DNA of 64,000 nucleotides. Origin: Pseudomonas yamanorum (GTDB lineage: Bacteria > Pseudomonadota > Gammaproteobacteria > Pseudomonadales > Pseudomonadaceae). Under the pieces are notes generated by a model that saw only the letters and a program-made list of their open reading frames with translations, made no database searches and was not told the origin of the DNA. The DNA is taken from the NCBI RefSeq assembly GCF_900105735.1, contig NZ_LT629793.1, positions 2,170,001 through 2,234,000 of the forward strand, read 5' to 3'. The stretch's first letter is position 1. Each line of letters opens with the position of its first letter. Below are positions 20,765 through 32,031 of the stretch, piece by piece. Position numbers and translations under genes: made by a program.

Positions 20765-20893
20765 TGAAAATGATTGAATTTCTGTTTTTTGAGTCAGATA
20801 TTTCCGAGTTCTACAATGGGTTGCATGGACAAACCCCATCGCTGCCACTAAGGTTCCTGCCTTGAACGCCAACGCGGCACAGAGCCCTCCCCC

Positions 20894-21598
20894 ATGAGTA
20901 AATACAACCAGATCTATACCGATCTGCTTGCCAGCATCACCACCGAACGCCTGCAACGCGGCACGCGCCTGCCCTCCGAAACCGAACTGATGGACGCCTA
21001 CCAGGCCAGCCGTGGCACGGTGCGCCGGGCGATCGAGCAATTGCAGGAGCGCGGGTTCGCGCAAAAGATCCACGGCAAGGGCACGTTCGTGCTGTCGCCC
21101 AACCCCATCGAGTTCCAACTCGGCGGTATCGTCAGCTTTCGCGAGACCCATGCCGCCCTCGGCGATGACGTCAGCACCGAAGTGGTGGAGTTCAGCCAAT
21201 TCCCCCTGGAAGGCCCGCTGATGCAACACATCGAAGCCGAAGCGGGCAGCCTGATTACTCGGGTCAAGCGGGTGCGGCGGATCGACGGCAAACGGGTGAT
21301 CCTCGACATCAACCACTTCGTCGCCGACCTGATTCCGGGGCTGGACCGGGAGATTGCCGAGCAGTCGATCTATGCGTTTATCGAGCAGACGCTGCAGCTG
21401 CAAATCAGCTATGCCCAGCGCACCATCGAAGCGCTGCCGCGGGGGAAGGACGACCAGACACACCTGGACCTCGAAGGTCAGAGCCATGTGATCGTGGTGA
21501 GCAACCAGACGTTTTTGCAGGATGGACGGCAGTTCGAGTACACCGAGTCGCGGCATACGCTGGATAAGTTTTACTTTTCGGATATCGCGCGACGCTGA
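20894..21598 (+). CDS. treR: GntR/HutC-family trehalose operon repressor
   Basis: A 234-aa regulator. Residues 1-70 form a winged helix-turn-helix (RLPSETELMDAYQASRGTVR then RAIEQLQERGF and a GKGTFV wing). Residues 80-234 form a UTRA domain with VKRVRRIDGKRVI and a typical QFEYTESRHTLDKFYF end. It is divergent from treB. The likely ligand is trehalose-6-phosphate, as for known TreR proteins, but that is inferred from context. Confidence 0.92.
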   Translation: MSKYNQIYTDLLASITTERLQRGTRLPSETELMDAYQASRGTVRRAIEQLQERGFAQKIHGKGTFVLSPNPIEFQLGGIVSFRETHAALGDDVSTEVVEFSQFPLEGPLMQHIEAEAGSLITRVKRVRRIDGKRVILDINHFVADLIPGLDREIAEQSIYAFIEQTLQLQISYAQRTIEALPRGKDDQTHLDLEGQSHVIVVSNQTFLQDGRQFEYTESRHTLDKFYFSDIARR

Positions 21599-21738
21599 GC
21601 CGCTTGAAGCGGCCTGGCCATTATCGCAATTGTTGCATTTCCCTCGCACACACGGATCTTTAAGGTCGCGCCCCTCCAACCAAGGGGCAGACGCGACATT
21701 GTCCGCGCCTGCGCACTGCAACGATTTTCGAGCCGATA

Positions 21739-22362
21739 ATGAACAAGATATTCACCTCACTCACCACGGCGTTATTGCTGGGTAACAGTGCAACGGCCTC
21801 TGCCGCCGCTACCGTAGACCTGACCGTCAAAGGCCGTATCACTCCGAATGCCTGCCAGCTCCAACTCGCCAACGGCGGGGCGGTTGATCACGGCAAACTG
21901 GCGGCCAAGGACTTGAATATTGAAGAAATAACAGTCCTGGACCAATACCGCCGGCAATTAAGCGTGAGGTGCGAAGGACCGACACTGCTGGCCCTGAACA
22001 CCGTCGATAATCAGGCAGGCTCCGCATTGGTGCCTAGCCTCCATGGCCTCGGCCTGGTCAACGGCCGCGAAAAACTTGGCTACCTCGCCTTTAGCCTGGC
22101 CGACCCGGTCAGCGAGTCCGGCCCAATGCGCCCCATTGTATCCGGCAACAAAGGGGCCACCTGGAATACCGGCACCGCCGTCACCCATGGCTTGTTGACC
22201 TCCGTCACCCACGCCGAAAACCCGCGTCACACTCCGGTAGCAATCACCACGCTGGATGCGCAGCTTGTGTTTTATACCTACATCGCCCCCTCCAATACGC
22301 TGACCCTGACCGAAGAAGTGCCCCTGGACGGTGACGTCACCCTGGAAATGAAATACCTCTAG
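21739..22362 (+). CDS. DUF1120-type secreted protein, orphan
   Basis: A 207-aa protein with a signal peptide (MNKIFTSLTTALLLG up to about Ala 23). The mature part, ATVDLTVKGRITPNACQLQL, a DHGKLAAKDLN segment and a beta-rich end (GDVTLEMKYL), fits the DUF1120 family, which resembles fimbrial subunits with one early cysteine and one at SVRCEGP. Such genes normally neighbour chaperone/usher genes; none is present here. The ribosome-binding site is poor. Its role is unknown; a surface or periplasmic location is the safest statement. It lies 179 bases before the first large toxin-like gene on the same strand. Confidence 0.75.
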   Translation: MNKIFTSLTTALLLGNSATASAAATVDLTVKGRITPNACQLQLANGGAVDHGKLAAKDLNIEEITVLDQYRRQLSVRCEGPTLLALNTVDNQAGSALVPSLHGLGLVNGREKLGYLAFSLADPVSESGPMRPIVSGNKGATWNTGTAVTHGLLTSVTHAENPRHTPVAITTLDAQLVFYTYIAPSNTLTLTEEVPLDGDVTLEMKYL

Positions 22363-22541
22363 CCGGTCTCGGCACGGGCAGTTCGAGTACATCAAATCGT
22401 GGCGTTCCCGGACACGTTTTTAACTTTCTCGGACATTGCCCTGCGTTGAGTCCGACGCGCAGCAACAGGCAGGGCCGACAGCCTTGAACCGGGCCCCTTG
22501 GGATAGTACGGGCGACATCACTCCACCCAAGGAAAGCTACC

Positions 22542-25500
22542 ATGCAAGACGCACCCAAGCAGCCCAACGCCGCCGAGGCCGTCGCACTCAAGGCGTTGGT
22601 CCCGGCCATGGTCGAGGCCTGCCCTGACCTTTACGAAATGGCCACCCGGTTCGCACGCAAAATCCTCACCGATCATGCGATCAACCTTGATCCGGAGCAG
22701 ATCTACTTCCACCGTTTCCATTCGTCCCAAAGCAACGACCAGACCTTTAGCGGCTGGGAACACTTCGAACATCCCCACGATTCCCTGACCCTGACGCAAC
22801 TGGTGATCACCCGCTTCACCGTGCATGACCAGGACAACGCCGACGTGCTCGACAACGATTGCGGCTTCTACACCGCCGGGCCGGAGGTGGGCACCTACAA
22901 CCAGAGCAACGAGGTGCGGCTGCTGGGCAGTCAGGTGATGAAAGCCTTCTGGGCCTTCAACTTCCTGGATCATTACAAGACAGCGGTGGCCACGTTCTGG
23001 AGCAGCCAAAGCGAGCACTTCCGCAGTCTGGCCAAATGCACGTACCTGGCGAAGGCCATCGAAGACCGCGAAGCCGGGCGGCTGTCGGATGCGCACTTCC
23101 TGACGGTGGTGAAAGCGGCAGCCAGTAACGTCGAGTGGCCGGTGACCCGGGCGATGCTCGATGCTTCAATCCAACCTTCTCCAGCCCTGCGCATCCGGCG
23201 CTTGCAGATTGGCAGCTACGTCTCCAGCGATATCCTGTGCATCGTCGACGCTTACGAGCGCCAGATCGTTTACGTGCCGGGTGAGCTCTGGGGCTTTCAT
23301 GTGATGGAAAGCGTGGTCGACCTGCATTGGTGGGTGATGTCCCAGGTCGAGCGACCGGACGCACGCAAACGTTTCATGGCGCATTTCCAGGCGATGGACC
23401 ACGATGTTATGGAAGACACGGCCGCCCTCACGTCCACCCAGGAATGGCTGCTGGCCGCTTTTCCGGTGACGGATCTGTTGGCCCACGTGTTCCACGAACC
23501 GCACCGGGAAAACGTCGGCCTCAGCCACCTGCTGGACCTGCTGTTCAGTGCCTGGCAAACCAACAACCACCAGCTACTCGAGGTGCAGCAGGCCTGGGTC
23601 AACGACGACCCCTTCACCCACCTGCGGCACACCACCCACGCGCGCATGCTCGCCGATGCAGGCTTCATGATGCACACCAATGGCGAACTGCGAAAAAAAC
23701 TCTGGATGGGCTACCTCAATGCTTTCGGCCGGGTGTTCGGGCCGATGGCCGCGGTCGGCTGGCCGGTGGCGCTGGCCGTGGTGGGCGCGGGCATTGCGAA
23801 TGTCGGGTTGAATATTGATCAGGCGATCACAGGCAACACGCCGGCCGAACGCAAGGCAGGCGTGACCGGTGCGATCCTCGCGGGCATCGACACCCTGTTC
23901 AACGCCATGTTTCTCAAGGGCGGTGGCGACTTGCCGGACATCGCCCTGACCGAAGAGACAGTGGGTTCAGAAACCCGACTGGGGACCGGCACGTTGTCCA
24001 GGGCCGACGCGCCAATGCTGTCGGATATTGCCCCCGACCGAGTCGTGGCCCCGGCCCAGCAAGAAACCCTGCTGGACAGCTTGCGCACCGACATCACCGA
24101 AGGCACGCGTGCCGGCACCGGGGCCAGGGAGGGCATTATCGAAACCCTGAGCGGCAAGACTTACATCTACCTGCGCCAGGGCACTACGTCCGGCTATTTT
24201 CAGGTGCGCTACGTCAAGGAGGTCAAGGGCTGGTTGATCATTGATGCGCAAAACCCCTACGCGTTTTCGCGCAACGTTCCCGTGCGGCTCAATGCCTACA
24301 AACGCTGGGAACCCTTGCCAGCCCCCGGTCTCAAGGGCGGCATGTTGCGGATGGGTCCCAAACCCTGGGGCCGGGCGACGGACCCTTTGCCCCAGGTTGA
24401 CCCAGTGACCACTGCGTACGACGTGCCCGTGACCGAGCGTCCGGCATTGCGAGACCATGCAGACGGCTACGGGGACCGCCACGCCCTCAGCGAAACCTAC
24501 TTTGCCGGGAATGAATACGACGACTTCAAGGCCCTGCGCCGCCGGCTTTACAACGACGCCAAGGATTTTTTTGCTGCCCGGCCGCCGACTGTCCGCGCGC
24601 CCATTCCCACGTTCAAGCCAGGCACATCGATCAAGGAATTTATCCAGCGCCTGCTCAATGAAGGCCCCGGTATCGTATTCGGCGAGAACCATTCCAGCGT
24701 GGGCAGCAAGCGCTTGCTGATCGAGAATATGCCGCTGCTGGCCAAGCAGAAGGTCAAGACCTTATACCTGGAGCATGTGCAGACGGATTTTCATCAGGCC
24801 GACCTGGAGCTGTTCAACCGCAGCGGCAAAATGCCCGAGCGCCTTGAGCGCTATCTCAACAGCCTGGACAACGGCTTTGGCACCGACCCCACCGGGCGCT
24901 ATACCTTCCTCGAAGTGGTCAAGAGCGCGCAGCGCAACCATATTCGCGTGCAAGCCATCGACTGCATGGCCAGCTATCGCAAGGGGCTCGCTGATGTCGA
25001 AACCTTCTACCGGCAACAGATGATGAACTTCTTCGCACGCACTGTGATCGATGCGGACCAGGCGGCCCGTGGCGCGCATAAGTGGGTAGCGTTGGTGGGT
25101 AACAGCCACGCCAACGTGCACCAAGGCGTACCGGGGCTCGGCGAGTTGGAGGACGTTGTCGGTGTTCGCATCGAGGACGTGGAAACCGGCCAACCCAGGG
25201 GAATCGAGCCGGATCCCGGCTATGTAGCCACTGACAAAAGGCTGACGTCGGTCGAAATCAAAAATGACCTGCGCGTGCAGATGGACACGCCCCTGGACGT
25301 GCGCGTCGCCCAACAGCTGTCGCGCTACCTGCCGGAGGCTGGCATGTATATCCACCACGTCGAACCCGGTTACCCGATGTTTGTTGCTCGCAGCCGGGAT
25401 GGATTTATCAAGTGTGTGCTGATCCAGCATGATAAAGCGGGATATCTGGTTGACCGGCCGGAATGGAAGTCGGTCAGCGGCAAGCATTTCAAGACCCTCG

Positions 25501-26009
25501 AAGAGCTGAGCCGGGCACTCAAGTCCCGAGGAATGGTCGAGGTGACAGGCCCACGACTCTCTCCTGAACTGCCATCCAGCCCGGTACCCGCGTCCTATGC
25601 CAGCAACCTGTTGCTGGAAAGCGAGAGCGTGAATACCCAGCCTGGGCGGTTTTTCCAGACCTATACCCTGCACTCGTCCGGCAGCCTGCCCAACCACGCC
25701 ATCCTGATGAATGGCGTGGCCTACCATGTGCGCTTTGAGACCGCGATAAACGGGCCAGGTCACCTGGCGATTGTCGACCCGCTCAACCCCGACGGTTTCA
25801 ACACCTCGCTGCCAGTGCGCTTGAACGCCCGCAACGAATGGGAACTCGTCGACAGCCCCGGCCTCAAGGGCGGTGGGGAAAACCAGAGCAAGCCGGCGGT
25901 CTCGATCGCGCCTCCTGCGGCAACCGCTGGGCCGTCCTCCTCCGTGCGCCCACAGCCATTCAGCGCGTACGGCATCTCGCCGGAAGTCCTGGCGGACCAC
26001 CGGGTCTAG
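22542..26009 (+). CDS. Large toxin-like protein: dermonecrotic-type N-terminal region, TIKI/ChaN-like domain flanked by two beta modules
   Basis: A 1155-aa protein with no signal peptide; AAGGAAAG precedes the ATG. Residues 1 to about 460 resemble the helical N-terminal region of pseudomonad dermonecrotic-toxin-like proteins, with IVYVPGELWGFHVMESV near 240 and a Gly/Ala-rich hydrophobic stretch at about 398-457 that may insert in membranes. A small module at 538-600 ends NVPVRLNAYKRWEP and GLKGG. Residues about 690-880 carry GENHSS (714-719), LYLEHV and VGNSHANV (853-856 = GNSH), the two-histidine signature of the TIKI/TraB/ChaN/EreA superfamily. A second copy of the module is at 1049-1112. 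No immunity or secretion gene is adjacent. Function as a toxin is inferred. Confidence 0.7.
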   Translation: MQDAPKQPNAAEAVALKALVPAMVEACPDLYEMATRFARKILTDHAINLDPEQIYFHRFHSSQSNDQTFSGWEHFEHPHDSLTLTQLVITRFTVHDQDNADVLDNDCGFYTAGPEVGTYNQSNEVRLLGSQVMKAFWAFNFLDHYKTAVATFWSSQSEHFRSLAKCTYLAKAIEDREAGRLSDAHFLTVVKAAASNVEWPVTRAMLDASIQPSPALRIRRLQIGSYVSSDILCIVDAYERQIVYVPGELWGFHVMESVVDLHWWVMSQVERPDARKRFMAHFQAMDHDVMEDTAALTSTQEWLLAAFPVTDLLAHVFHEPHRENVGLSHLLDLLFSAWQTNNHQLLEVQQAWVNDDPFTHLRHTTHARMLADAGFMMHTNGELRKKLWMGYLNAFGRVFGPMAAVGWPVALAVVGAGIANVGLNIDQAITGNTPAERKAGVTGAILAGIDTLFNAMFLKGGGDLPDIALTEETVGSETRLGTGTLSRADAPMLSDIAPDRVVAPAQQETLLDSLRTDITEGTRAGTGAREGIIETLSGKTYIYLRQGTTSGYFQVRYVKEVKGWLIIDAQNPYAFSRNVPVRLNAYKRWEPLPAPGLKGGMLRMGPKPWGRATDPLPQVDPVTTAYDVPVTERPALRDHADGYGDRHALSETYFAGNEYDDFKALRRRLYNDAKDFFAARPPTVRAPIPTFKPGTSIKEFIQRLLNEGPGIVFGENHSSVGSKRLLIENMPLLAKQKVKTLYLEHVQTDFHQADLELFNRSGKMPERLERYLNSLDNGFGTDPTGRYTFLEVVKSAQRNHIRVQAIDCMASYRKGLADVETFYRQQMMNFFARTVIDADQAARGAHKWVALVGNSHANVHQGVPGLGELEDVVGVRIEDVETGQPRGIEPDPGYVATDKRLTSVEIKNDLRVQMDTPLDVRVAQQLSRYLPEAGMYIHHVEPGYPMFVARSRDGFIKCVLIQHDKAGYLVDRPEWKSVSGKHFKTLEELSRALKSRGMVEVTGPRLSPELPSSPVPASYASNLLLESESVNTQPGRFFQTYTLHSSGSLPNHAILMNGVAYHVRFETAINGPGHLAIVDPLNPDGFNTSLPVRLNARNEWELVDSPGLKGGGENQSKPAVSIAPPAATAGPSSSVRPQPFSAYGISPEVLADHRV

Positions 26010-26132
26010 TTGTCGGAGAACGGGCGGGCGGCGTCGGCAGCAAGACGCCGCCAGTGATGTACGCCTGCAATTGGAAACGCCCTGGCTGCATCCCGGCGAA
26101 AAAACCCTCGGCGAACAGTTGCCTGACGGATA

Positions 26133-26168
26133 AAACAAAACCCCGGCACCAGGCCGGGGTTTTGTTAT
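26133..26168. terminator. Bidirectional intrinsic terminator between the toxin-like gene and guaA
   Basis: AAAACCCCGGC at 26137-26147 pairs perfectly with GCCGGGGTTTT at 26153-26163, with A and T runs on both sides. It can end both convergent transcripts. Confidence 0.9.
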
Positions 26169-26193
26169 TCAGCGCTCACCTGCTACCGCAGGA

Positions 26194-27771
26194 TCATTCC
26201 CACTCAATGGTCGCCGGCGGCTTACTCGACACGTCATACGTAACGCGCGAAATACCTTCGATCTCATTGATGATACGACCGCTGACAGTCTCCAGCAGTT
26301 CGTACGGCAGGTGTGCCCAACGGGCGGTCATGAAGTCGATGGTTTCCACCGCACGCAGGGCAACAACCCATGCGTAACGACGGCCATCGCCGACCACGCC
26401 AACCGATTTCACCGGCTGGAACACCACGAATGCCTGGCTGACCTTGTGGTACCAGTCGGCCTTGCGCAGTTCTTCGATGAAGATGTGGTCGGCGCGACGC
26501 AGCAGGTCGGCGTATTCCTTCTTCACTTCACCGAGGATCCGCACGCCCAGGCCCGGGCCCGGGAATGGGTGGCGGTAGACCATGTCGTACGGCAGGCCCA
26601 GCTCCAGGCCCAGACGACGGACTTCGTCCTTGAACAGTTCGCGCAGCGGTTCTACCAGCTTGAGGTTCATTTCCTCAGGCAGGCCGCCCACGTTGTGGTG
26701 GGACTTGATCACGTGGGCCTTGCCGCTCTTGGCGCCTGCCGACTCGATCACGTCCGGGTAGATGGTGCCCTGGGCGAGGTACTTGATGTTGTCCAGTTTG
26801 TTGGACTGGGCATCGAATACGTCGATGAAGGTGCGGCCGATGATCTTGCGCTTCTTCTCCGGATCGGACTCGCCGGCCAGGTTGTTCAGGAACTGATCTT
26901 CAGCGTTGGCGCGGATCACCTTGACGCCCATGTTCTCGGCGAACATGGCCATCACTTGCTCGCCTTCATGCAGGCGCAGCAGGCCGTTGTCGACGAAGAC
27001 GCAGGTCAGTTGGTCGCCGATGGCCTTGTGCAGCAGAGCCGCAACCACGGAGGAGTCCACACCGCCGGACAGGCCCAGCAGGACGTTGTCGGTGCCGACC
27101 TGGGCACGTACGTTGGCGATGGCGTCTTCAGCGATCTTCGACGGGGTCCACAGGGCTTCGCACTGGCAGATGTCGAGGATGAAGCGCGACAGGATGCGAC
27201 CGCCTTGCTTGGTGTGGGTCACTTCCGGGTGGAACTGCACGCCGTAGTAGCCGCGCTCGTCGTTGAACATGCCGGCGATCGGGCAGCTCGGGGTGCTGGC
27301 CAAGATGTGGAAGTCTTCCGGCATCTTGGTGACCTTGTCACCGTGGCTCATCCATACGTCGAGGCCGAACAGGCCATCGGCGTCGATGTGGTCTTCGATA
27401 CCGTCCAGCAGGCGGCTCTTGCCGACCACGTCGACACGGGCGTAACCGAATTCACGCAGTTCGGAACCTTCAACCTTGCCGCCCAGCTGCTCGGCCATGG
27501 TCTGCATGCCGTAGCAGATACCGAAGACCGGCACGCCCAAGTCAAACACCGCCTGCGGGCAACGCGGGCTGTTGGCTTCGTGCACGGACTCGGGGCCGCC
27601 GGCGAGAATGACGCCTTTTGGAGCGAATTCGCGAATCGCTTCGTCGTCCATGTCGAACGGATGCAGTTCGCAGTACACGCCGATTTCACGCACGCGGCGG
27701 GCGATCAGCTGGGTGTACTGGGAACCGAAGTCGAGGATCAGGATGCGGTGGGCGTGAATGTCGAGGGCCAT
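26194..27771 (-). CDS. guaA: GMP synthase (glutamine-hydrolysing)
   Basis: The enzyme makes GMP from XMP with ATP and glutamine. It is 525 aa, the normal length. The N-terminal class I glutaminase has Cys 86 in GICYGMQTM and the HPEVTHT motif; the ATP pyrophosphatase has the SGGVDSS P-loop; the C-terminal dimerization domain ends in IEWE. It lies 82 bases downstream of guaB, forming the usual guaBA pair. Confidence 0.98.
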   Translation of the reverse strand: MALDIHAHRILILDFGSQYTQLIARRVREIGVYCELHPFDMDDEAIREFAPKGVILAGGPESVHEANSPRCPQAVFDLGVPVFGICYGMQTMAEQLGGKVEGSELREFGYARVDVVGKSRLLDGIEDHIDADGLFGLDVWMSHGDKVTKMPEDFHILASTPSCPIAGMFNDERGYYGVQFHPEVTHTKQGGRILSRFILDICQCEALWTPSKIAEDAIANVRAQVGTDNVLLGLSGGVDSSVVAALLHKAIGDQLTCVFVDNGLLRLHEGEQVMAMFAENMGVKVIRANAEDQFLNNLAGESDPEKKRKIIGRTFIDVFDAQSNKLDNIKYLAQGTIYPDVIESAGAKSGKAHVIKSHHNVGGLPEEMNLKLVEPLRELFKDEVRRLGLELGLPYDMVYRHPFPGPGLGVRILGEVKKEYADLLRRADHIFIEELRKADWYHKVSQAFVVFQPVKSVGVVGDGRRYAWVVALRAVETIDFMTARWAHLPYELLETVSGRIINEIEGISRVTYDVSSKPPATIEWE

Positions 27772-27853
27772 GAGATCAGTCTCGTCTAATGAATCAGAAA
27801 CAACTCGGGGCTGAATAAGACAGCCCCGGTTACTTAACTATTTGCTGGAAGCA

Positions 27854-29569
<1,716 letters not shown>

Positions 29570-29573
29570 CGGG

Positions 29574-30122
29574 TCAAAGCTCGACCTTGACCCAACTCAT
29601 CTTCTGGTCCAGCCAGTCGGCAAATTCGTCGATAAAACTCTGCTTGAACCCCGCCTCCGCCCAGTTATTGAAGATGAATCCCAGGTTGGAAAAGCCGCAT
29701 TCCTGCAGGAACAGGAAGCCATTGATGTCGTCTTCATGCCCACACAACGGGCAGGTGAAGTTATCGGTGTGGCCGGGCATCCAGTCTTCCAGGCTTTCGA
29801 ACAGGGCTTCGCCGACTTCCTTCAGGCATTCCGGGCAGCCGGCTTCTTCGAGAAAACCCTTGGCCGGGGTGTAGATGCAGCGCTTGTAGATAATTTCCAG
29901 GCCGTTGATCGGCTCGTTGAACGGCAGCGCGTCGGGGTGCAGCACCACGGCGCGGGCACCGTCGGCCAGGGCGTAGCCCATGCGGTTGCCGGTGCGCCCG
30001 CAGGTGGTGAGTTCTTCCTTGACGATGTTCTTGCGCACCAGCCAACGCACAATCGCCCGGGCGCGGGGTTCGTGGACGGGCAAGGTGGAGATCTTGGGGA
30101 CAAGGATACTTTGGGAGTTCAT
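29574..30122 (-). CDS. Conserved zinc-ribbon-like protein of unknown function
   Basis: A 182-aa soluble protein starting MNSQSILVPKISTLP; the longer frame to 30182 runs into a REP and is not used. It has two CxxC pairs, AGCPECLKE and FTCPLCGHED, that could bind one zinc, and a segment LTTCGRTGNRMGYAL. Homologues in pseudomonads are often labelled sugar ABC transporter ATPase, yet there is no Walker A or signature motif here, so that label is wrong. Function unknown. The gene stands alone between a palindromic element and a REP pair. Confidence 0.7.
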   Translation of the reverse strand: MNSQSILVPKISTLPVHEPRARAIVRWLVRKNIVKEELTTCGRTGNRMGYALADGARAVVLHPDALPFNEPINGLEIIYKRCIYTPAKGFLEEAGCPECLKEVGEALFESLEDWMPGHTDNFTCPLCGHEDDINGFLFLQECGFSNLGFIFNNWAEAGFKQSFIDEFADWLDQKMSWVKVEL

Positions 30123-30152
30123 GGTGCCTGGGTGTCCTGCGGTGTGGCTTCT

Positions 30153-30230
30153 GGCCTCATCGCGGGCAAGCCCGGCTCCCACATTGGAATGCGATCAACT
30201 GTGGGAGCCGGGCTTGCCCGCGAGGGGGCC
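30153..30230. repeat. REP pair, CCGGGCTTGCCCGCG variant
   Basis: Inverted arms TCGCGGGCAAGCCCGGCTCC (about 30159-30178) and GGGAGCCGGGCTTGCCCGCG (about 30203-30222) flank an 18-to-20-base spacer. The core differs from the pairs at 6674 and 13219, so at least two REP subfamilies are present. Confidence 0.9.
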
Positions 30231-30266
30231 CCAGAGCCCGGCAGCTTAATCCCTGACACCCACAGG

Positions 30267-31031
30267 TCAAGTACTCAAGTAACGGGCAATCAAGGCAATG
30301 CCGCTGGCCAGCACCAGCCAGGTCACCAACCGCACGAACGCCTCGCGGGACATACGCAGGGTCAGCCGCCGCCCGGCCCACAGCCCGAGCGCCATGGCCG
30401 GCAACAGGCACACCGCCAACATCAACAAGGGTAGCTCGGCATACACGCCCGCGATCAGAAACAGGCTCAGGCGCACCACCGTGCTGCAACTGATCAACGC
30501 ACTCTGGGTCGCCCGCGCGCCATCCTTGGGCAATCGGCTGTTGAGGTAGATCGCATACAGAAAGCCGCCACTGCCGAACAACGCGCCAAACAGCCCGCCG
30601 ACACCCCCCATGGGAATCGCCCAGCCGGCTGCCATCTGCGCGGGCCTGCCCTTCACCGCCAGGCTGTAGATCGCATAGGCGCTGATAAACAGCCCCATCA
30701 GCAGCAATAAATCAGAGTGCAGGTTGAGCAGGAAAATCACCCCAAGGGTGCAGCCAATCGCCATGCACGGCAGCAGCCTGAACAACTCCGGTTTCACTAC
30801 ATCCCGGCGCGATTGCAGGAGGTTGCCGAAGGCCGCGACAAAATCCAGCAGCACCAGCAAGGGGATGATCTTCGACAGCGGCATGAACAGAATCAGGATC
30901 GGCCCCGCCACCAATGCGGTACCAAAGCCTGCAATGCCGAACACGATATACGCCAGGGCAATCGCCACGCCGATCACCAGCCAGTCCACACCGCCAAATG
31001 ACCAATGACTCAACAGCTCGACCGGACTCAT
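30267..31031 (-). CDS. TSUP (TauE/SafE) family membrane exporter
   Basis: A 254-aa integral membrane protein. The start MSPVELLSHW at 31031 follows AAGGAA by about six bases; a longer frame to 31076 lacks a site. About seven hydrophobic helices are visible, with VFGIAGFGTALVAGP and GGVGGLFGALFGSGGF, the Gly-rich loops of the two halves of the TSUP family. These proteins move sulfur-containing or small organic anions. Substrate cannot be told. It is divergent from a LysR regulator that may control it. Confidence 0.87.
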   Translation of the reverse strand: MSPVELLSHWSFGGVDWLVIGVAIALAYIVFGIAGFGTALVAGPILILFMPLSKIIPLLVLLDFVAAFGNLLQSRRDVVKPELFRLLPCMAIGCTLGVIFLLNLHSDLLLLMGLFISAYAIYSLAVKGRPAQMAAGWAIPMGGVGGLFGALFGSGGFLYAIYLNSRLPKDGARATQSALISCSTVVRLSLFLIAGVYAELPLLMLAVCLLPAMALGLWAGRRLTLRMSREAFVRLVTWLVLASGIALIARYLST

Positions 31032-31130
31032 GAGGTATTCCTTATTAGAGATGGCCATCACTTTAGCCATTGGCAAGCGTTGCGACTAATATCTTCAAAG
31101 CCCATCACTCATCTCGAAAAGGCATGACTT

Positions 31131-32021
31131 GTGATTTCCACCCGGCAATTGCGTTACTTCGTCGAAATCGCCGAGAGCGGCAGCTTCAGCGCAGCGGCCG
31201 AGCGGCTGTTTGTGGCGCAATCGGCACTGAGCCGGCAGATCAAGGAGCTGGAAAACCTGCTGCAAACGCCGCTGTTTGAACGCACTGCGCGCCAGCCGCG
31301 GCTGACGGCTGCAGGCGAGGCGTTTTATCCAAGGGCACGCAACCTGCTGGGCGAACTGCTCAAGGCCAGTGAGATGGCGACGCAAGTGGGCAGTGGCCAA
31401 CTCGGTACCCTGCGCATGAGCCATTCGAGCACGGTGCCGATGAGTGGCCGCCTGCTGCGCGGCATCGGTGCCTGGCTGGAGCAATGCCCCGGCGTGTCGA
31501 TGGACATCGCCAAACTGTCCTCCGAAGCCCAGTTGGAAGAAATCGCCGACGGTCGGCTGGAGGTCGGGCTGTTGCGCTTGCCGGTGCTGCGCCAGCGCGA
31601 AGGCGTGCGCATCGTGCCTTTATATAGCGAGCGACTGTTGCTGGCCGTGCCGCCGAGTCACCGGTTGGCCGGGCACACATCCGGTATCGATTTGGCGCAA
31701 TTGAAGAACGAAGCGTTTATCTCGATCCCTCACCCCCAGCGCGGAGGGCTGAGTTACCTGTCAGCCGAGTTGTGCATGCGTGCAGGATTTTTCCCCAAGG
31801 CCGCCCGGGTGATGTCGCGCAAGACCACGCAGTTGCAGCTGATCCAGGCCGGATTCGGGATCGCCCTGCTGCCGGCGTCGATGCAGGACATCGCGCCGGC
31901 CAACATTCATTTTCTGCCCTTGGCCGATCCCGATTGCCAAAGCACCGTCGCCCTCGCCTGCCAGCAAACGCCGAGCGCGCTGGTGGAGCAGTTCTGTCAA
32001 ACCCTGCACGAATGCCTATAA
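31131..32021 (+). CDS. LysR-family transcriptional regulator
   Basis: A 296-aa regulator beginning at GTG 31131. The N-terminal helix-turn-helix is clear (MISTRQLRYFVEIAESGSFS and AQSALSRQIKELENLL). Residues 90-296 form a periplasmic-binding-like effector domain (LRMSHSSTVPMSGRLL; IVPLYSERLLLAVP). It diverges from the TSUP exporter gene with a 99-base gap, the usual place for LysR control of the neighbour. Its effector is unknown. Confidence 0.9.
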   Translation: MISTRQLRYFVEIAESGSFSAAAERLFVAQSALSRQIKELENLLQTPLFERTARQPRLTAAGEAFYPRARNLLGELLKASEMATQVGSGQLGTLRMSHSSTVPMSGRLLRGIGAWLEQCPGVSMDIAKLSSEAQLEEIADGRLEVGLLRLPVLRQREGVRIVPLYSERLLLAVPPSHRLAGHTSGIDLAQLKNEAFISIPHPQRGGLSYLSAELCMRAGFFPKAARVMSRKTTQLQLIQAGFGIALLPASMQDIAPANIHFLPLADPDCQSTVALACQQTPSALVEQFCQTLHECL

Positions 32022-32031
32022 ACTGCCGCCC

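Noticed and set aside
22542..26009. Toxin-immunity pair or type VI effector cluster
   Set aside because: No small downstream gene, VgrG, PAAR or Hcp is near either large gene; the next genes are convergent housekeeping ones.
26311..27789. Long open frame opposite guaA
   Set aside because: Same antisense effect; the translated product is rich in His, Val and Gln without recognisable domains.
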